Of a stretch of 64,000 nt of DNA, positions 18,461 to 27,631 are shown in pieces. The notes beneath the pieces are model-generated. The model did not search any database and was not told the DNA's origin. It saw nothing but the letters and a program-made list of their open reading frames with translations. Position 1 is the stretch's first letter, and each line of letters begins with the position of its first letter. Made by a program: the position numbers and the translations under genes. This DNA is from an uncultured Methylotenera sp. (lineage in GTDB: Bacteria; Pseudomonadota; Gammaproteobacteria; Burkholderiales; Methylophilaceae), in NCBI RefSeq assembly GCF_946479685.1, contig NZ_CAMLGS010000006.1:11332-75331 (forward strand), in the 5' to 3' direction.

Positions 18461-19291
18461 ATGACACAACTATGGATGAGAGCTCGTGTGCTGTGGCTGT
18501 TTATACTACTGAGCTTCACACTAGTCAGCCACGCAGCAAGTGACTTCAAGATTTTCACGCTACAGCATCGCTTTGCCGAGGAAGTGCTGCCAACCATTCA
18601 GGCCGTAGTTGGTAACCGCGGCACAGCTTCTGCCATTCAGAACCAGCTGATTGTGCGCACCGATAGCAAAACTATGGCTGAGGTAGAGCAAACGATTGCG
18701 ACATTGGATACCGTACGTGAAAATTTCACTATTAGCGTCAAACGCCAGAATAGCTTCGCAGGCAGTAGCCGCAACAGTTCCATCAGAGGCCGCACGCGTA
18801 TAGGCAATGCCACCATACAGACCGGCAATGATGCAAGAATCGGCAGAGATGGCATACAAATAGGGATAGAGGACAACCAGACCAATTCTCAACAAAGTAG
18901 CCAACAGTTTATTCGAGTCACGGATGGCGCACCCGCTTACATTAGTGTCGGTGAGTCCATTCCCTACACCAACGAATGGATAGTACTCACACGCCGCTAC
19001 GCGGTTAGACAAATCAGCACCGAATTTGTCGATATCAGCACAGGGTTTACCGTACGTGCCCGCAGCATAGGCAACCAGATCGAGCTGGAAATTACCCCTA
19101 CTTTTTCCAGGCTACAGCAGGATAGCCGCATCGAGTTTGAGCAGCTATCATCGACAGTACGCGTACAGCGCGGCGAATGGGTTAATATAGGTGGCATCAT
19201 GCAAGATAAAGATGAGGTTAGCCGTGCCATATTAGCCAGCGGGAGTGGACAATCCTACCAAAATAGCCAAATTTTGATTCGTGTGGAATAA
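18461..19291 (+). CDS. stand-alone short secretin-domain protein (276 aa)
   Basis: A Sec signal peptide (about residues 1-25) leads to a small N-domain like those of secretins (about 28-85, DFKIFTLQHRFAEEVLPTIQAVVG), a Ser/Asn/Arg-rich linker (95-145) and part of a secretin core (about 150-276, with FVDISTGFTVRARS, LEITPTFS and GEWVNIGGIMQDKD). Real secretins (GspD, PilQ) have 500 or more residues and end in a conserved PLLGxIP-type segment, absent here. It may form a small periplasmic or outer-membrane ring, or be a degenerate relic. No other type II or IV system gene is nearby. Confidence 0.78.
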   Translation: MTQLWMRARVLWLFILLSFTLVSHAASDFKIFTLQHRFAEEVLPTIQAVVGNRGTASAIQNQLIVRTDSKTMAEVEQTIATLDTVRENFTISVKRQNSFAGSSRNSSIRGRTRIGNATIQTGNDARIGRDGIQIGIEDNQTNSQQSSQQFIRVTDGAPAYISVGESIPYTNEWIVLTRRYAVRQISTEFVDISTGFTVRARSIGNQIELEITPTFSRLQQDSRIEFEQLSSTVRVQRGEWVNIGGIMQDKDEVSRAILASGSGQSYQNSQILIRVE

Positions 19292-19380
19292 TCATTTTTC
19301 AACGCACTTTAGCTAAGCGGGAACTTTTTTGCGATATTTCAGCTTAATAATTGAAATGTAGTGTTTTTTTTTTTAATTCC

Positions 19381-19389
19381 TGCTAGAAT
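19381..19389 (+). promoter_or_regulatory. extended -10 promoter next to a T11 tract
   Basis: TGCTAGAAT is an extended -10 element preceding the Ala-rich lipoprotein gene. A run of eleven T (19364-19374) occupies the -35/spacer zone, so length changes there could alter expression. The expected transcript start is near 19396, about 80 bases before the ATG. Confidence 0.5.
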
Positions 19390-19476
19390 TTGCGCCACTC
19401 GATATAGTTATTAGTCACTTTTTAAGTAGTATCGAAAACAGTTTTTTAACCAGTTAAACTTATAAGGAAATATAAA

Positions 19477-19704
19477 ATGACACGTTCTGTTTTGTTAGCT
19501 GCATTGTTAGCTCTTGCTGTTACTGCTTGTGGCGAAAAAGCTGCTGAAGCTCCTGCTGTTGAAGCTCCAGCTGTTGAGGCTCCTGCTGCTGAAGCTGCTC
19601 CTGCTGCTGAAGCACCAGCAGCTGAAGCTGCTCCTGCTGCTGAAGCGCCAGCTGCTGAAGCAGCTCCAGCTGCTGAAGCTGCACCAGCTGCTGAAGCAAA
19701 ATAA
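19477..19704 (+). CDS. Ala/Pro/Glu repeat lipoprotein (75 aa)
   Basis: The product begins with a lipoprotein signal ending at VTAC (Cys 18), then GEKA. The rest is built almost only from APAVEA, APAAEA and EAAPAAEA repeats to the C-terminus. It is therefore a lipid-anchored, extended, acidic low-complexity chain in the cell envelope; no enzymatic domain is possible. The GCT-rich repeats keep another frame open as well, but only this frame has a signal peptide, a good ribosome-binding site (AAGGAAAT, 19464-19471) and a fitting terminator. Repeat number probably varies between strains. Confidence 0.8.
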   Translation: MTRSVLLAALLALAVTACGEKAAEAPAVEAPAVEAPAAEAAPAAEAPAAEAAPAAEAPAAEAAPAAEAAPAAEAK

Positions 19705-19729
19705 TTTATTGTTAAATCAATAATTATGC

Positions 19730-19757
19730 AAAAAGCCGACGCAAGTCGGCTTTTTTT
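19730..19757 (+). terminator. strong intrinsic terminator after the Ala-rich lipoprotein
   Basis: Stem AAAAAGCCGAC/GTCGGCTTTTT with GCAA tetraloop, followed by more T. It is close to symmetric, so it could also stop transcription of the convergent MBL gene. Confidence 0.9.
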
Positions 19758-19813
19758 ATGCTTCCAATACGGAGTGCAGTAATCAGTCTCTAGCTAAATT
19801 AGCAGCAAGCAAA

Positions 19814-20587
19814 TTATGTGATTTGCCGCCAATCAAAACCCAGCATCTGATCGGCAATACCAACCCAATCCAACGCACAATCTGCAACTTGTGCCAACGC
19901 AGTTTTCGCCAGCAACGGGGTATTGTTTTTTGCACTTAAATGCGCAGCAATTAAATGCTGCAACTTAGAACGGTCTAATCTGGCAAGCAAATCGGCCGAC
20001 GCGGAGTTTTCCAAGTGCCCCCATTCACCGCCCACACGTTTCTTTAAAGAGGCCGCATAAGGCCCATTACGCAACATGGCGCTATCGTGGTTACACTCCA
20101 GCACCAATGCATCACAACCGCTTAACTGCTGCTCAATATGCACAGTGCTACGCCCTACATCAGTGAGCACCCCTAAGCGATGCTGACCATCCCCAAATAC
20201 GCATTGCACAGGCTCACGCGCATCATGTGGAACGGGGTAGGGGTACACTTCAACATCAGCCACACTAAACGGCGTATGGCTATTAATCACATTTAGTTGT
20301 AAATCATGCTGATTCGGGAAATAGCGCTCAGCCATCTTGAGGGTGCCATAGGTGAGCCAAACTGGAATGTGGTGTCTGGCGGCAAACTTAAAGGCGCCGC
20401 CGGCGTGGTCATCATGTTCGTGCGTAATGACGATACCAGCCAAATCTTCAGGGTTAAGGTTTAAACGCGCCAGGCGGCTGGTGGTTTCCTTAATGCTGAA
20501 CCCGCAGTCCAGCATCAAACGTGTGTTATTGACTTCTACCACTAGCGCATTGCCAGCGCTGCCGCTGCCGAGCGAAGCAAAGCGCAT
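19814..20587 (-). CDS. MBL-fold metallo-hydrolase, YycJ/WalJ family
   Basis: The 257-residue cytoplasmic protein has the metallo-beta-lactamase fold with the two-metal motif HEHDDH at residues 56-61 and further likely ligands in PVPHD, VLTDVG and the later AAHLS segment. The N-terminal FASLGSGSAGNALVV and LDCGFS are typical of the YycJ (WalJ) group, members of which act as exonuclease-like DNA enzymes in Firmicutes; the role in proteobacteria is not settled. It starts at ATG 20587 and lies downstream of dapA and bamC on the same strand, beyond a strong terminator, so it is probably transcribed separately. Confidence 0.87.
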   Translation of the reverse strand: MRFASLGSGSAGNALVVEVNNTRLMLDCGFSIKETTSRLARLNLNPEDLAGIVITHEHDDHAGGAFKFAARHHIPVWLTYGTLKMAERYFPNQHDLQLNVINSHTPFSVADVEVYPYPVPHDAREPVQCVFGDGQHRLGVLTDVGRSTVHIEQQLSGCDALVLECNHDSAMLRNGPYAASLKKRVGGEWGHLENSASADLLARLDRSKLQHLIAAHLSAKNNTPLLAKTALAQVADCALDWVGIADQMLGFDWRQIT

Positions 20588-20719
20588 TTTAATCTCTCTT
20601 CTAAAAACGATATAAAGGCAAGCTAATACCGAGAAAATAGCAGGCCCAGAATATGTCAGCGATAACAGGTAGTCCTGACTTAAGAACCTGCCACATCACT
20701 TAATAAAAAAAGCGGCATA

Positions 20720-20745
20720 AAAAAGGCGGCCGGAGCCGCCTTTTT
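20720..20745 (-). terminator. strong intrinsic terminator after bamC
   Basis: An 11-bp stem AAAAAGGCGGC/GCCGCCTTTTT with a 4-base loop lies nine bp past the bamC stop, followed on the minus strand by further T-rich sequence. Confidence 0.92.
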
Positions 20746-20753
20746 ATCCCAAG

Positions 20754-22049
20754 TTAGCGCAACTGCTCATACATCAGGGCAATAATTCTGTTTGCCGTTG
20801 TAGTGCGAACACGTGCTCCATCAGTATCAATCACAGTTACCACGGAGCCATTGTCGGCATCACTCACCTTGATGCGGTATTGACGCTCTTTGTTAGCCTT
20901 TTGTTTGTCGTCGCTGCCCCAGAACTTCAAGCTATCCACGATGCCCTTATCTTCTTTTTTGGCGGCTGCATCAGGCTTCTTCGCCTCATCATCGCCCCAG
21001 AATTTAATGCTCTCGATCAGGCCTTTCTTTTTCTTAGGTGCGTCATCAATATCCACGTCAGCATAACGCACAAAATAAAGACCATTAGAACGATCCCTAT
21101 CTTCAATCACGAAGCCAACGCGGTCTAAAGCCAAGCCTACACGGCGCCATGCACGGTCAAACTGGTCATTCAGCAGCAATCTAGCACTGCCGTCAGACTC
21201 TTTCACCACCTCGGCATGTTTAGTCACAGCCGCATCAGCCAGTATCGCCTGCGACTTCTTCTCTTCTACGCCCAGTTTCACCATCAAACGGCGTAATAAC
21301 TCAACATCCAACTCCGCATCACTCGCATCGTTTTTAGCGGTGTTTGCAGCATCCGCTTTGTAACCGGTTTCAATTTCACCCAATTGCGTTCTAATACGGG
21401 TTTTGCCGTCGTCTGGTGCACCCACCACAGAACGATGCGACATATAGATCTCGGTTGTACCAGTGTCTGCACCATGCTCCAGGCGAGTACGGAATTTTCT
21501 CTTATCCGCAAAACCAGATAACTTATCTAGCCATTTATCGAATTTGTCTAGTGCATTACCAGACTCATCTTTTTTAATCGCTTCAGCATCAATCCATTCG
21601 GTTTCCATCACACCGATTTGTGGGTTCTCTACACGCACCGCAAAACCCATGTCGGTCCAGAAATCACGAATCACTGGCCAGATTTTTTCAGCAGGCGCAT
21701 TGACCACTAACCAGCGCTGTGTGCCGGATTTCTCCATACGCACGCCTTCTGGACTTTGCAGTACTTTTTCAACGCCAACTTCTTGCGCCTCTTGTGCTTG
21801 GCTGTAGCTAGAGTAGCTCGCGCTACCAGGCACTGCGTAAGCTTCACTTACAGGGCTTGCAGTCAGGTCTGGTGGCACTTCCAGCGGACGGGAGCGGCCA
21901 GCGCCTTTGTAATCTGATTTTGTATCGATAAAAGGAATAGAATCACAAGCACTTAAACTTGCCATTAAAAACAAAGGCAGCACTACAGTCTTTGCTTTAC
22001 GCAACGCACTAGAACGATTAGCGCTTGCGTTGAAATTAACTTGTTTCAT
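20754..22049 (-). CDS. bamC: outer membrane protein assembly factor BamC
   Basis: BamC is a lipoprotein of the BAM complex that folds beta-barrel proteins into the outer membrane. The 431-residue protein has an unusually long N-region before its lipobox LSAC (Cys 35). The BamC unstructured N-terminal segment follows with YKGAGRSRPLEVPPDLT, which contacts BamD. Two helix-grip domains come next (about 105-220 and 265-345, extended to the C-terminus). A Lys/Asp-rich insertion (about 345-390) contains two related KKGLIESIKFWGDDEAKK-like segments. It follows dapA by 30 bp on the minus strand, the same dapA-bamC order as E. coli, and ends at a strong terminator. Confidence 0.92.
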   Translation of the reverse strand: MKQVNFNASANRSSALRKAKTVVLPLFLMASLSACDSIPFIDTKSDYKGAGRSRPLEVPPDLTASPVSEAYAVPGSASYSSYSQAQEAQEVGVEKVLQSPEGVRMEKSGTQRWLVVNAPAEKIWPVIRDFWTDMGFAVRVENPQIGVMETEWIDAEAIKKDESGNALDKFDKWLDKLSGFADKRKFRTRLEHGADTGTTEIYMSHRSVVGAPDDGKTRIRTQLGEIETGYKADAANTAKNDASDAELDVELLRRLMVKLGVEEKKSQAILADAAVTKHAEVVKESDGSARLLLNDQFDRAWRRVGLALDRVGFVIEDRDRSNGLYFVRYADVDIDDAPKKKKGLIESIKFWGDDEAKKPDAAAKKEDKGIVDSLKFWGSDDKQKANKERQYRIKVSDADNGSVVTVIDTDGARVRTTTANRIIALMYEQLR

Positions 22050-22079
22050 TCAAACCTCGTGTTAGAACTCTATTGTTCG

Positions 22080-22955
22080 TTATAAAATTTGCGCAGGCTC
22101 ACATGCCTTGCGCAAAACTTCATGATACTGCGCGGATAAATTAACCATAGGCAAACGAATGCCGGTTTTAATCATGCCCATCTGTTCCAACACCCATTTC
22201 ACCGGGATTGGATTTGCCTCAACAAACAGCTTTTGATGCAAGCCAAACAGTTTGGCATTGATTTCACGTGCAACTTTTACATCGCCAGCCAGCGCTGCCA
22301 CACACATGTCGTGCATCAACTTAGGCGCTACGTTGGCTGTAACGGAAATCACACCATGCCCACCCAACAGCATTAAGGATAATGCAGTTGCATCATCACC
22401 GCTGTAAATTGCGAATTCTTTTGGAGCACGTAACAGCAAATCAGTTCCGCGTTCAATCCCGCCAGTTGCATCTTTAATGCCCACGATATTGGCATGGGTG
22501 GCTAAACGTAGCACCGTGTCATTGCTGAGATCACAGCCAGTACGGCCTGGTACGTTATAGAGAATTTGCGGGATAGCCACGGCATCGGCCACAGCTTTAA
22601 AATGCTGGTACAAACCTTCTTGCGTTGGCTTATTGTAATAAGGCGCAACCAGAAGACAGGCGTCAGCGCCTAGTTCTTTGGCTTTTTGCGTCAGCACGAT
22701 GGCTTCTTTGGTTGAGTTAGCACCGGTACCGGCAATCACTGGCACGCGACCAGCCACTTGCTCAACGGCAGTTTGAATAAGCAGGCAATGCTCATCAAAA
22801 TCTACAGTAGGAGACTCCCCCGTAGTGCCAACAATCACAATACCATCAGAACCTTGATCAATATGAAAATCAATCAATGCTTTTAAAGATGGGATATCTA
22901 AACGCCCATCTTCAAACATGGGCGAAACAATAGCAACTAAACTGCCTTGCAACAT
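22080..22955 (-). CDS. dapA: 4-hydroxy-tetrahydrodipicolinate synthase
   Basis: DapA condenses pyruvate with aspartate semialdehyde, the branch point to lysine and meso-diaminopimelate for peptidoglycan. The 291-residue TIM barrel shows GTTGESPT at 43-50 (Thr 44 and Thr 45), LYNVPGRTG with Tyr 133, and the Schiff-base lysine 161 in [10 protein letters not shown]. It starts at ATG 22955 with an AGGTAGGTTTCC-like purine stretch upstream. bamC follows 30 bp downstream, so the two should be one transcript. Confidence 0.97.
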   Translation of the reverse strand: MLQGSLVAIVSPMFEDGRLDIPSLKALIDFHIDQGSDGIVIVGTTGESPTVDFDEHCLLIQTAVEQVAGRVPVIAGTGANSTKEAIVLTQKAKELGADACLLVAPYYNKPTQEGLYQHFKAVADAVAIPQILYNVPGRTGCDLSNDTVLRLATHANIVGIKDATGGIERGTDLLLRAPKEFAIYSGDDATALSLMLLGGHGVISVTANVAPKLMHDMCVAALAGDVKVAREINAKLFGLHQKLFVEANPIPVKWVLEQMGMIKTGIRLPMVNLSAQYHEVLRKACEPAQIL

Positions 22956-23295
22956 AGGAAACCTACCTGATTCATAATGTTATATTTTAACCTGAATGTT
23001 TCATAATTTTCTGCATTTATTACGCACAATTTCGGTTTGACGGTAATTTTATAAGAACATTAGCCAGCATCTTTTCTGCAGGCAACGCTAATCTGCCAAC
23101 TTGCGTCCGTCGCAGCGGTTAAATCACACGGTGTCAGGCTAATTACTTACGCCCACACAACGGCAGACCCAGGCATGCCAAACCAAAGTTAAAACTTATG
23201 GCGGCATTGATATATCAAACACTTACTAACTACAGCCTGAACGGATTAACGCTGTATAATCTAGGAAATTATTGCTGAAATCCCATATTCAAAAT
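22956..23295. other. divergent intergenic region between dapA and the rsx operon
   Basis: About 340 bp with no gene I can support. It must hold promoters for both directions. The only clear signal is TATAAT at 23255-23260 for rsxA. Confidence 0.6.
23255..23260 (+). promoter_or_regulatory. consensus -10 box for the rsx operon
   Basis: A perfect TATAAT; the -35 zone (23232-23237) is poor. Transcription would start near 23267, leaving a leader of about 29 bases to the ATG at 23296, or about five bases to the in-frame TTG at 23272. Confidence 0.45.
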
Positions 23296-23889
23296 ATGAC
23301 TTTCGACTTTCATCATTACATTATGATTTTGGTTGGCACCGTGTTTGTAAACAACATCGTGCTGGTGAAGATCTTGGGCTTATGCCCGTTCATGGGCGTT
23401 TCTAAAAAATTAGAAGCCTCCATCGGCATGGCCGGCGCCACAGCGTTGGTATTAAGCGTAGGCTCCATGACCAGCTGGGGTATTAACCACTACCTGCTAG
23501 AGCCGAATGGCTTGTTTTATTTACGTACACTTTCTTTCATTGTGATTATTGCCGGCGTGGTGCAACTAACCGAAATGATCATGGAAAAGAACTTCCCTAC
23601 CCTGCACCAAGGTCTGGGCATTTTTTTACCGCTCATCACCACCAACTGCGCAGTGCTCGGCATCCCCCTCCTTAATGCGCAAGCCAGCCATAGCTTTTTA
23701 GAGTCACTCTTCTTCGGGCTAGGCGGTGCGCTTGGCTTTTCACTAGTATTGATACTATTTGCCTCTATGCGCGAGCGACTAGAAGGCGCAGACGTACCTG
23801 CTGCCTTTAAAGGCTCAGCGATTGGCATGATTACCGCTGCGTTAATGAGCTTGGCATTTATGGGCTTTATGGGCCTGGATAAGTACTAA
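23296..23889 (+). CDS. rsxA: electron transport complex subunit RsxA/RnfA
   Basis: A membrane subunit of the Rnf/Rsx complex, which moves electrons between NADH and ferredoxin coupled to an ion gradient; in E. coli it keeps SoxR reduced. The 197-residue protein has six hydrophobic helices and the RnfA/E hallmarks [14 protein letters not shown] and [11 protein letters not shown], whose cysteines hold the intramembrane iron-sulfur site shared with RsxE. I chose ATG 23296 because it matches the E. coli N-terminus. A TTG at 23272 with AGGA five bases ahead would add eight residues and cannot be excluded. First gene of rsxABCDGE. Confidence 0.94.
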   Translation: MTFDFHHYIMILVGTVFVNNIVLVKILGLCPFMGVSKKLEASIGMAGATALVLSVGSMTSWGINHYLLEPNGLFYLRTLSFIVIIAGVVQLTEMIMEKNFPTLHQGLGIFLPLITTNCAVLGIPLLNAQASHSFLESLFFGLGGALGFSLVLILFASMRERLEGADVPAAFKGSAIGMITAALMSLAFMGFMGLDKY

Positions 23890-24047
23890 GAAAAAACACT
23901 AAGCTTAAACACTAGCCGCTAGTAACAATAAACTAGCAACAATAAAACTGTATAAATGTGTTGGCTGTGACCTAACCACGGGGCACAACATGACCAACTA
24001 TTAATAAAATAATTAGCCATTTAATTTAAAAGCAATCAAAAAGCGAT

Positions 24048-24626
24048 ATGTTACTCACCTCCATCTACGTCATGCTTGGACTAGCCATCGTGCTAGGCGC
24101 GTTGCTAGGCATTGCGGCATTACTGTTTAAAGTAGAAGGCGACCCACTGGTGGCACGCATTGATGCCATTTTGCCGCAAACGCAATGCGGCCAATGCGGC
24201 TACCCTGGCTGCAAGCCTTACGCAACTGCGATTGCCAACGGTGAGGCGGATATCAACCAGTGTCCACCCGGTGGCGACGCTGGCGTACATGCACTGGCAG
24301 ATTTACTTGGCGTAGAGTATAAACCGCTCAATGCAGAGCACGGCTTACCCAAACCCAAAGCTGTCGCCTTTATTGATGAGGCCACTTGCATAGGCTGCAC
24401 CTTGTGCATACAGGCGTGTCCGGTTGATGCCATCTTGGGTGCATCTAAGCATATGCATACGATTATTGCCTCGGAGTGTACGGGCTGCGAACTATGCTTG
24501 GCTCCATGCCCGGTAGACTGCATCAGCATGAAACCGCTGGCTGAGACCCCTGATAACTGGAAGTGGAAGTATCCGGTGTTCCCCATCAAGGCGCTGCCTG
24601 CAAACCCTGGCAAGGTGTCTTCATGA
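24048..24626 (+). CDS. rsxB: electron transport complex subunit RsxB/RnfB
   Basis: The ferredoxin-like subunit. The 192-residue protein has an N-terminal membrane helix (about 4-25). A 4Fe-4S domain with [16 protein letters not shown] follows (about 43-58, plus Cys 72), then two 4Fe-4S ferredoxin motifs, [12 protein letters not shown] (about 107-118) and [12 protein letters not shown] (about 146-157). The spacer after rsxA is 158 bp. The stop codon overlaps the rsxC start (ATGA), so translation is coupled. Confidence 0.96.
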   Translation: MLLTSIYVMLGLAIVLGALLGIAALLFKVEGDPLVARIDAILPQTQCGQCGYPGCKPYATAIANGEADINQCPPGGDAGVHALADLLGVEYKPLNAEHGLPKPKAVAFIDEATCIGCTLCIQACPVDAILGASKHMHTIIASECTGCELCLAPCPVDCISMKPLAETPDNWKWKYPVFPIKALPANPGKVSS

Positions 24627-26530
24627 ATACCATCATACAATTTGCCAGCAAGCTGATGAAAAACCTCGCCGCCAATACGGCTAGCGATGTGCATAAGTTT
24701 CATGGTGGTGTACATCCGGATGAGCACAAACACGAGTCCACCACCCGCCCGATTGCGCAGCTACCAATCCCAGAAACCCTGACTCTACCGCTACGCCAGC
24801 ACATAGGCTATATCCCCAAGCTAAAAGTGCAGGTAGGCGATTACGTATTAAAAGGGGAGATGCTGGCCGAGGCTGAGGGCACGGTATCAGCTGCCATACA
24901 CGCGCCGACTTCTGGCACCATTACCGCGATTGCAGAAGCCGTGATTCCGCACCCTTCCGGCCTGCCGGACATGTGCATCACACTGACGCCGGACGGTAAA
25001 GATCAATGGAAACCATTAACGCCGATAGACTGGAAGCACACATCACATAGCGAACTGATTGCCAGCCTGCGCACTTCTGGCATTGTGGGCTTGGGTGGCG
25101 CCACCTTCCCCACACACATCAAACTGCGTAAAGATGGATTATCCGCCATCCATACCTTAATCATTAACGCAGCCGAGTGTGAGCCTTACATCACCTGCGA
25201 TGACATGCTAATCCGCGAACGTGCAGATGAAATCAGCCAAGGTATCGCCATTGCCCAGCATCTATTAGGCGCGGCTAAAGTAGTGATTGGCATTGAAGAC
25301 AACAAACCAGCGGCAGCCCACGCCATGAGGGCTGCCAGCCAAACCCTGGCTAATGCAACGGTCACCACTGTACCCACGCTCTACCCCAGCGGCGACGCAC
25401 GTCGGCTCATCCATTTACTGCTGGGCGTAGAAGTACCGCATCACAAACGCTCAACCGAGGTTGGCATTCAGGTATTTAACGTAGCCACAGTACTCGCGAT
25501 TTATCGCTATTTCACTTTTGGTGAGCCTAGCGTCAGCCGCATTGTCACCGTTACCGGCAATGTGGCCGCACCGCAAAACTTTGAGGTTCTGTTAGGCACC
25601 CCTATGCCGTCACTAATAGCTGCCGCAGGCGGTGCCAAAGCAGACACTACCCACTATGTCATGGGCGGTCCGATGATGGGCTTTGATTTACCCAGCCTAG
25701 ATGTGCCGGTCACTAAGGCGGCTAATTGCATTATTGCCGCCAGCCCAACCTTATTTGCGCCACCACCGCCAGCGCAGCCATGCATACGCTGCACACGCTG
25801 CGCAGACGCTTGCCCGGTCAACTTGCAGCCACAAGAGTTGTATTGGTTTGCCAAATCGGACAATTTTGAAAAAGCCCGTGATTACAACTTATTTGATTGC
25901 ATCGAATGCGGTTGCTGCACTTACGTGTGCCCTAGCAACATTCCGCTGGTGCAATATTACCGCTATGCAAAAAGCGAGATTATTGCACTAGACAAAGCCC
26001 AGGAAGCTGCCGACTTAGCGCGTGAACGTAATGACTTCAGGCTAGCGCGCATCGAACGCGAAAAATTGGAGCGAGCACAGAAACATGCAGAACGAGCCGC
26101 CGCCGCGAAAAACAATCTAGCCCAGCCAGAGTCCGCAGAAGCAGACAAAGCAGCGAGCAACCCTGACGCGGTAGAAGCAAAAAAAGCCGCCATTGCAGCA
26201 GCGGTAGAACGGGCAAAAGCACTGAAGCTAGCAGCAGCCAACAATGAGGCGGCAAAAACTGACAGCGAGCAGCCAACAGCAGCCGAGCCGAGTAGCACTG
26301 AAGCCAAACCAGACAGCACCACGGCAGATGCCCAGGCAAAAATAGACAAAAAGGCATTGATTGCCGCAGCCATGGAACGCGCCAAAGCGCAGAAACTAGC
26401 CGCCGCGCAAGCAGGCGATGCCCCGAGAAATACGGACAACCTCAGCGCCAAGGTCAAAGCTGAAATTGATGAGATTGAAGCCATACGCGCCAAGGCACAG
26501 CAAATGCTTAAAGATAAAGCACCTGACTAA
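24623..26530 (+). CDS. rsxC: electron transport complex subunit RsxC/RnfC
   Basis: The NADH- and FMN-binding peripheral subunit. With the start at ATG 24623 (four-base overlap with rsxB) the protein has 635 residues. In order: a barrel-sandwich domain (about 20-110), the NADH/FMN domain with [13 protein letters not shown] and NAAECEPYI, a SLBB domain, and two 4Fe-4S motifs, [12 protein letters not shown] and [12 protein letters not shown] (about 390-440). The last 170 residues are an Ala/Lys/Glu-rich helical tail with repeated AAxERAKAxKLAA units, the usual variable tail of RnfC. An earlier in-frame ATG lies inside rsxB and is rejected. Confidence 0.95.
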   Translation: MNTIIQFASKLMKNLAANTASDVHKFHGGVHPDEHKHESTTRPIAQLPIPETLTLPLRQHIGYIPKLKVQVGDYVLKGEMLAEAEGTVSAAIHAPTSGTITAIAEAVIPHPSGLPDMCITLTPDGKDQWKPLTPIDWKHTSHSELIASLRTSGIVGLGGATFPTHIKLRKDGLSAIHTLIINAAECEPYITCDDMLIRERADEISQGIAIAQHLLGAAKVVIGIEDNKPAAAHAMRAASQTLANATVTTVPTLYPSGDARRLIHLLLGVEVPHHKRSTEVGIQVFNVATVLAIYRYFTFGEPSVSRIVTVTGNVAAPQNFEVLLGTPMPSLIAAAGGAKADTTHYVMGGPMMGFDLPSLDVPVTKAANCIIAASPTLFAPPPPAQPCIRCTRCADACPVNLQPQELYWFAKSDNFEKARDYNLFDCIECGCCTYVCPSNIPLVQYYRYAKSEIIALDKAQEAADLARERNDFRLARIEREKLERAQKHAERAAAAKNNLAQPESAEADKAASNPDAVEAKKAAIAAAVERAKALKLAAANNEAAKTDSEQPTAAEPSSTEAKPDSTTADAQAKIDKKALIAAAMERAKAQKLAAAQAGDAPRNTDNLSAKVKAEIDEIEAIRAKAQQMLKDKAPD

Positions 26531-26577
26531 TGACCAAGCTACTTGTTAACTAATCTACTGCTATTAGGATACGACGA

Positions 26578-27597
26578 TTGAACCGCTCACCCTACATCAC
26601 TGATGCACCAAGCGTAAGCATGATTATGCTCAAGGTCCTGCTGGCACTGGTACCTGGCATCATAGCCTACGCCTGGGTGTATGGCGCCGGTATTTTGCTC
26701 TCGCTGACACTCGCCACCATCACTGCATTAATCACTGAAGCCGCTATTTTAAAAATCAGGCAGCGCCCAATCGCACCCAGCCTAGCCGATCTGAGTGCCG
26801 TAGTCACCGCTTGGCTGCTAGCGCTGGCTCTGCCACCACTGGCCCCTTGGTGGCTGGTCGTGGTAGGCACATTATTTGCGATTGCAATTGCCAAGCAACT
26901 CTACGGCGGCCTAGGCTACAACCCGTTTAACCCGGCAATGGTGGGCTACGCCGTACTGTTGATCTCGTTCCCGGTCATTATGACCAAATGGCCGGCACCG
27001 CTAGAATTGGCGACAATGCCATTAGGGCTGGCTGAACAGTTCAGGCTGATTTTCGGCAATGCCTTACCTGCAGGCGTACCACTGGACGCGATCACCTCAG
27101 CCACACCCTTGGATTACCTCAAAACACAGCGCATGCTACAGCAAGAAGTGACCACCATCACACAAGCGCCTATTTTTGGTCACTTTGGTGCCAAAGGTGG
27201 CGAGATAGTCACTGCTGCGTATTTACTTGGCGGCTTATACTTATTGCAGCAGCGCATTATTTCATGGCATCTGCCCACAGCATTTATTGCTGCACTCGCG
27301 CTCATCTCGTTTGTATTCAACACCGTAAATCCTGCACAATTTGCCGGGCCTGGCCTGCACCTAATGGCTGGCGCCACCATGTTATGCGCGTTTTTTATTA
27401 TTACGGACCCGGTCAGCGGCCCCAGCACGCCTAACGGCAAACTATATTTTGCCGCAGGCGCCGGCGTACTCACCTACTTAATCCGCGTCTATGGCGGCTA
27501 TCCAGATGGTGTTGCCTTTGCGGTATTAATCATGAACATGTGCGTGCCATTGATTGATGCACATACCCAGCCACGTGTGTTTGGCCATAAGCGTTAA
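26578..27597 (+). CDS. rsxD: electron transport complex subunit RsxD/RnfD
   Basis: An integral membrane flavoprotein subunit of 339 residues with about nine hydrophobic helices. The motif S174-A-T176-P-L carries Thr 176, the site of covalent FMN attachment in the family, and GYNPFNPAMVGY at 113-124 is conserved. The start is a TTG at 26578 preceded by AGGA at a good eight-base spacing; the sequence from there matches RnfD N-termini. It lies 47 bp after rsxC. Confidence 0.94.
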   Translation: MNRSPYITDAPSVSMIMLKVLLALVPGIIAYAWVYGAGILLSLTLATITALITEAAILKIRQRPIAPSLADLSAVVTAWLLALALPPLAPWWLVVVGTLFAIAIAKQLYGGLGYNPFNPAMVGYAVLLISFPVIMTKWPAPLELATMPLGLAEQFRLIFGNALPAGVPLDAITSATPLDYLKTQRMLQQEVTTITQAPIFGHFGAKGGEIVTAAYLLGGLYLLQQRIISWHLPTAFIAALALISFVFNTVNPAQFAGPGLHLMAGATMLCAFFIITDPVSGPSTPNGKLYFAAGAGVLTYLIRVYGGYPDGVAFAVLIMNMCVPLIDAHTQPRVFGHKR

Positions 27598-27631
27598 CCA
27601 TGAGTAAGCTATAATATGAGTAGGCTATAAG

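Noticed and set aside
19514..19723. Leu-rich open frame overlapping the Ala-rich lipoprotein gene
   Set aside because: It is the shifted reading of GCT repeats; it has no ribosome-binding site of its own and no domain. The Ala-rich frame has a lipobox and a good site.
20754..22049. Possible bamC frameshift because of its long 35-residue N-region before the lipobox
   Set aside because: The frame is intact, and the N-region ends in a normal hydrophobic signal; a later start would lose the signal's basic part.
24563..24622. Earlier in-frame start of rsxC inside rsxB
   Set aside because: ATG 24623 overlaps the rsxB stop by four bases, the usual coupling, and gives the expected N-terminus.
26037..26493. 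Long Ala/Leu-rich open frames on the minus strand opposite the end of rsxC
   Set aside because: They mirror the Ala/Lys-rich repeat tail of rsxC, which is plainly coding on the plus strand.
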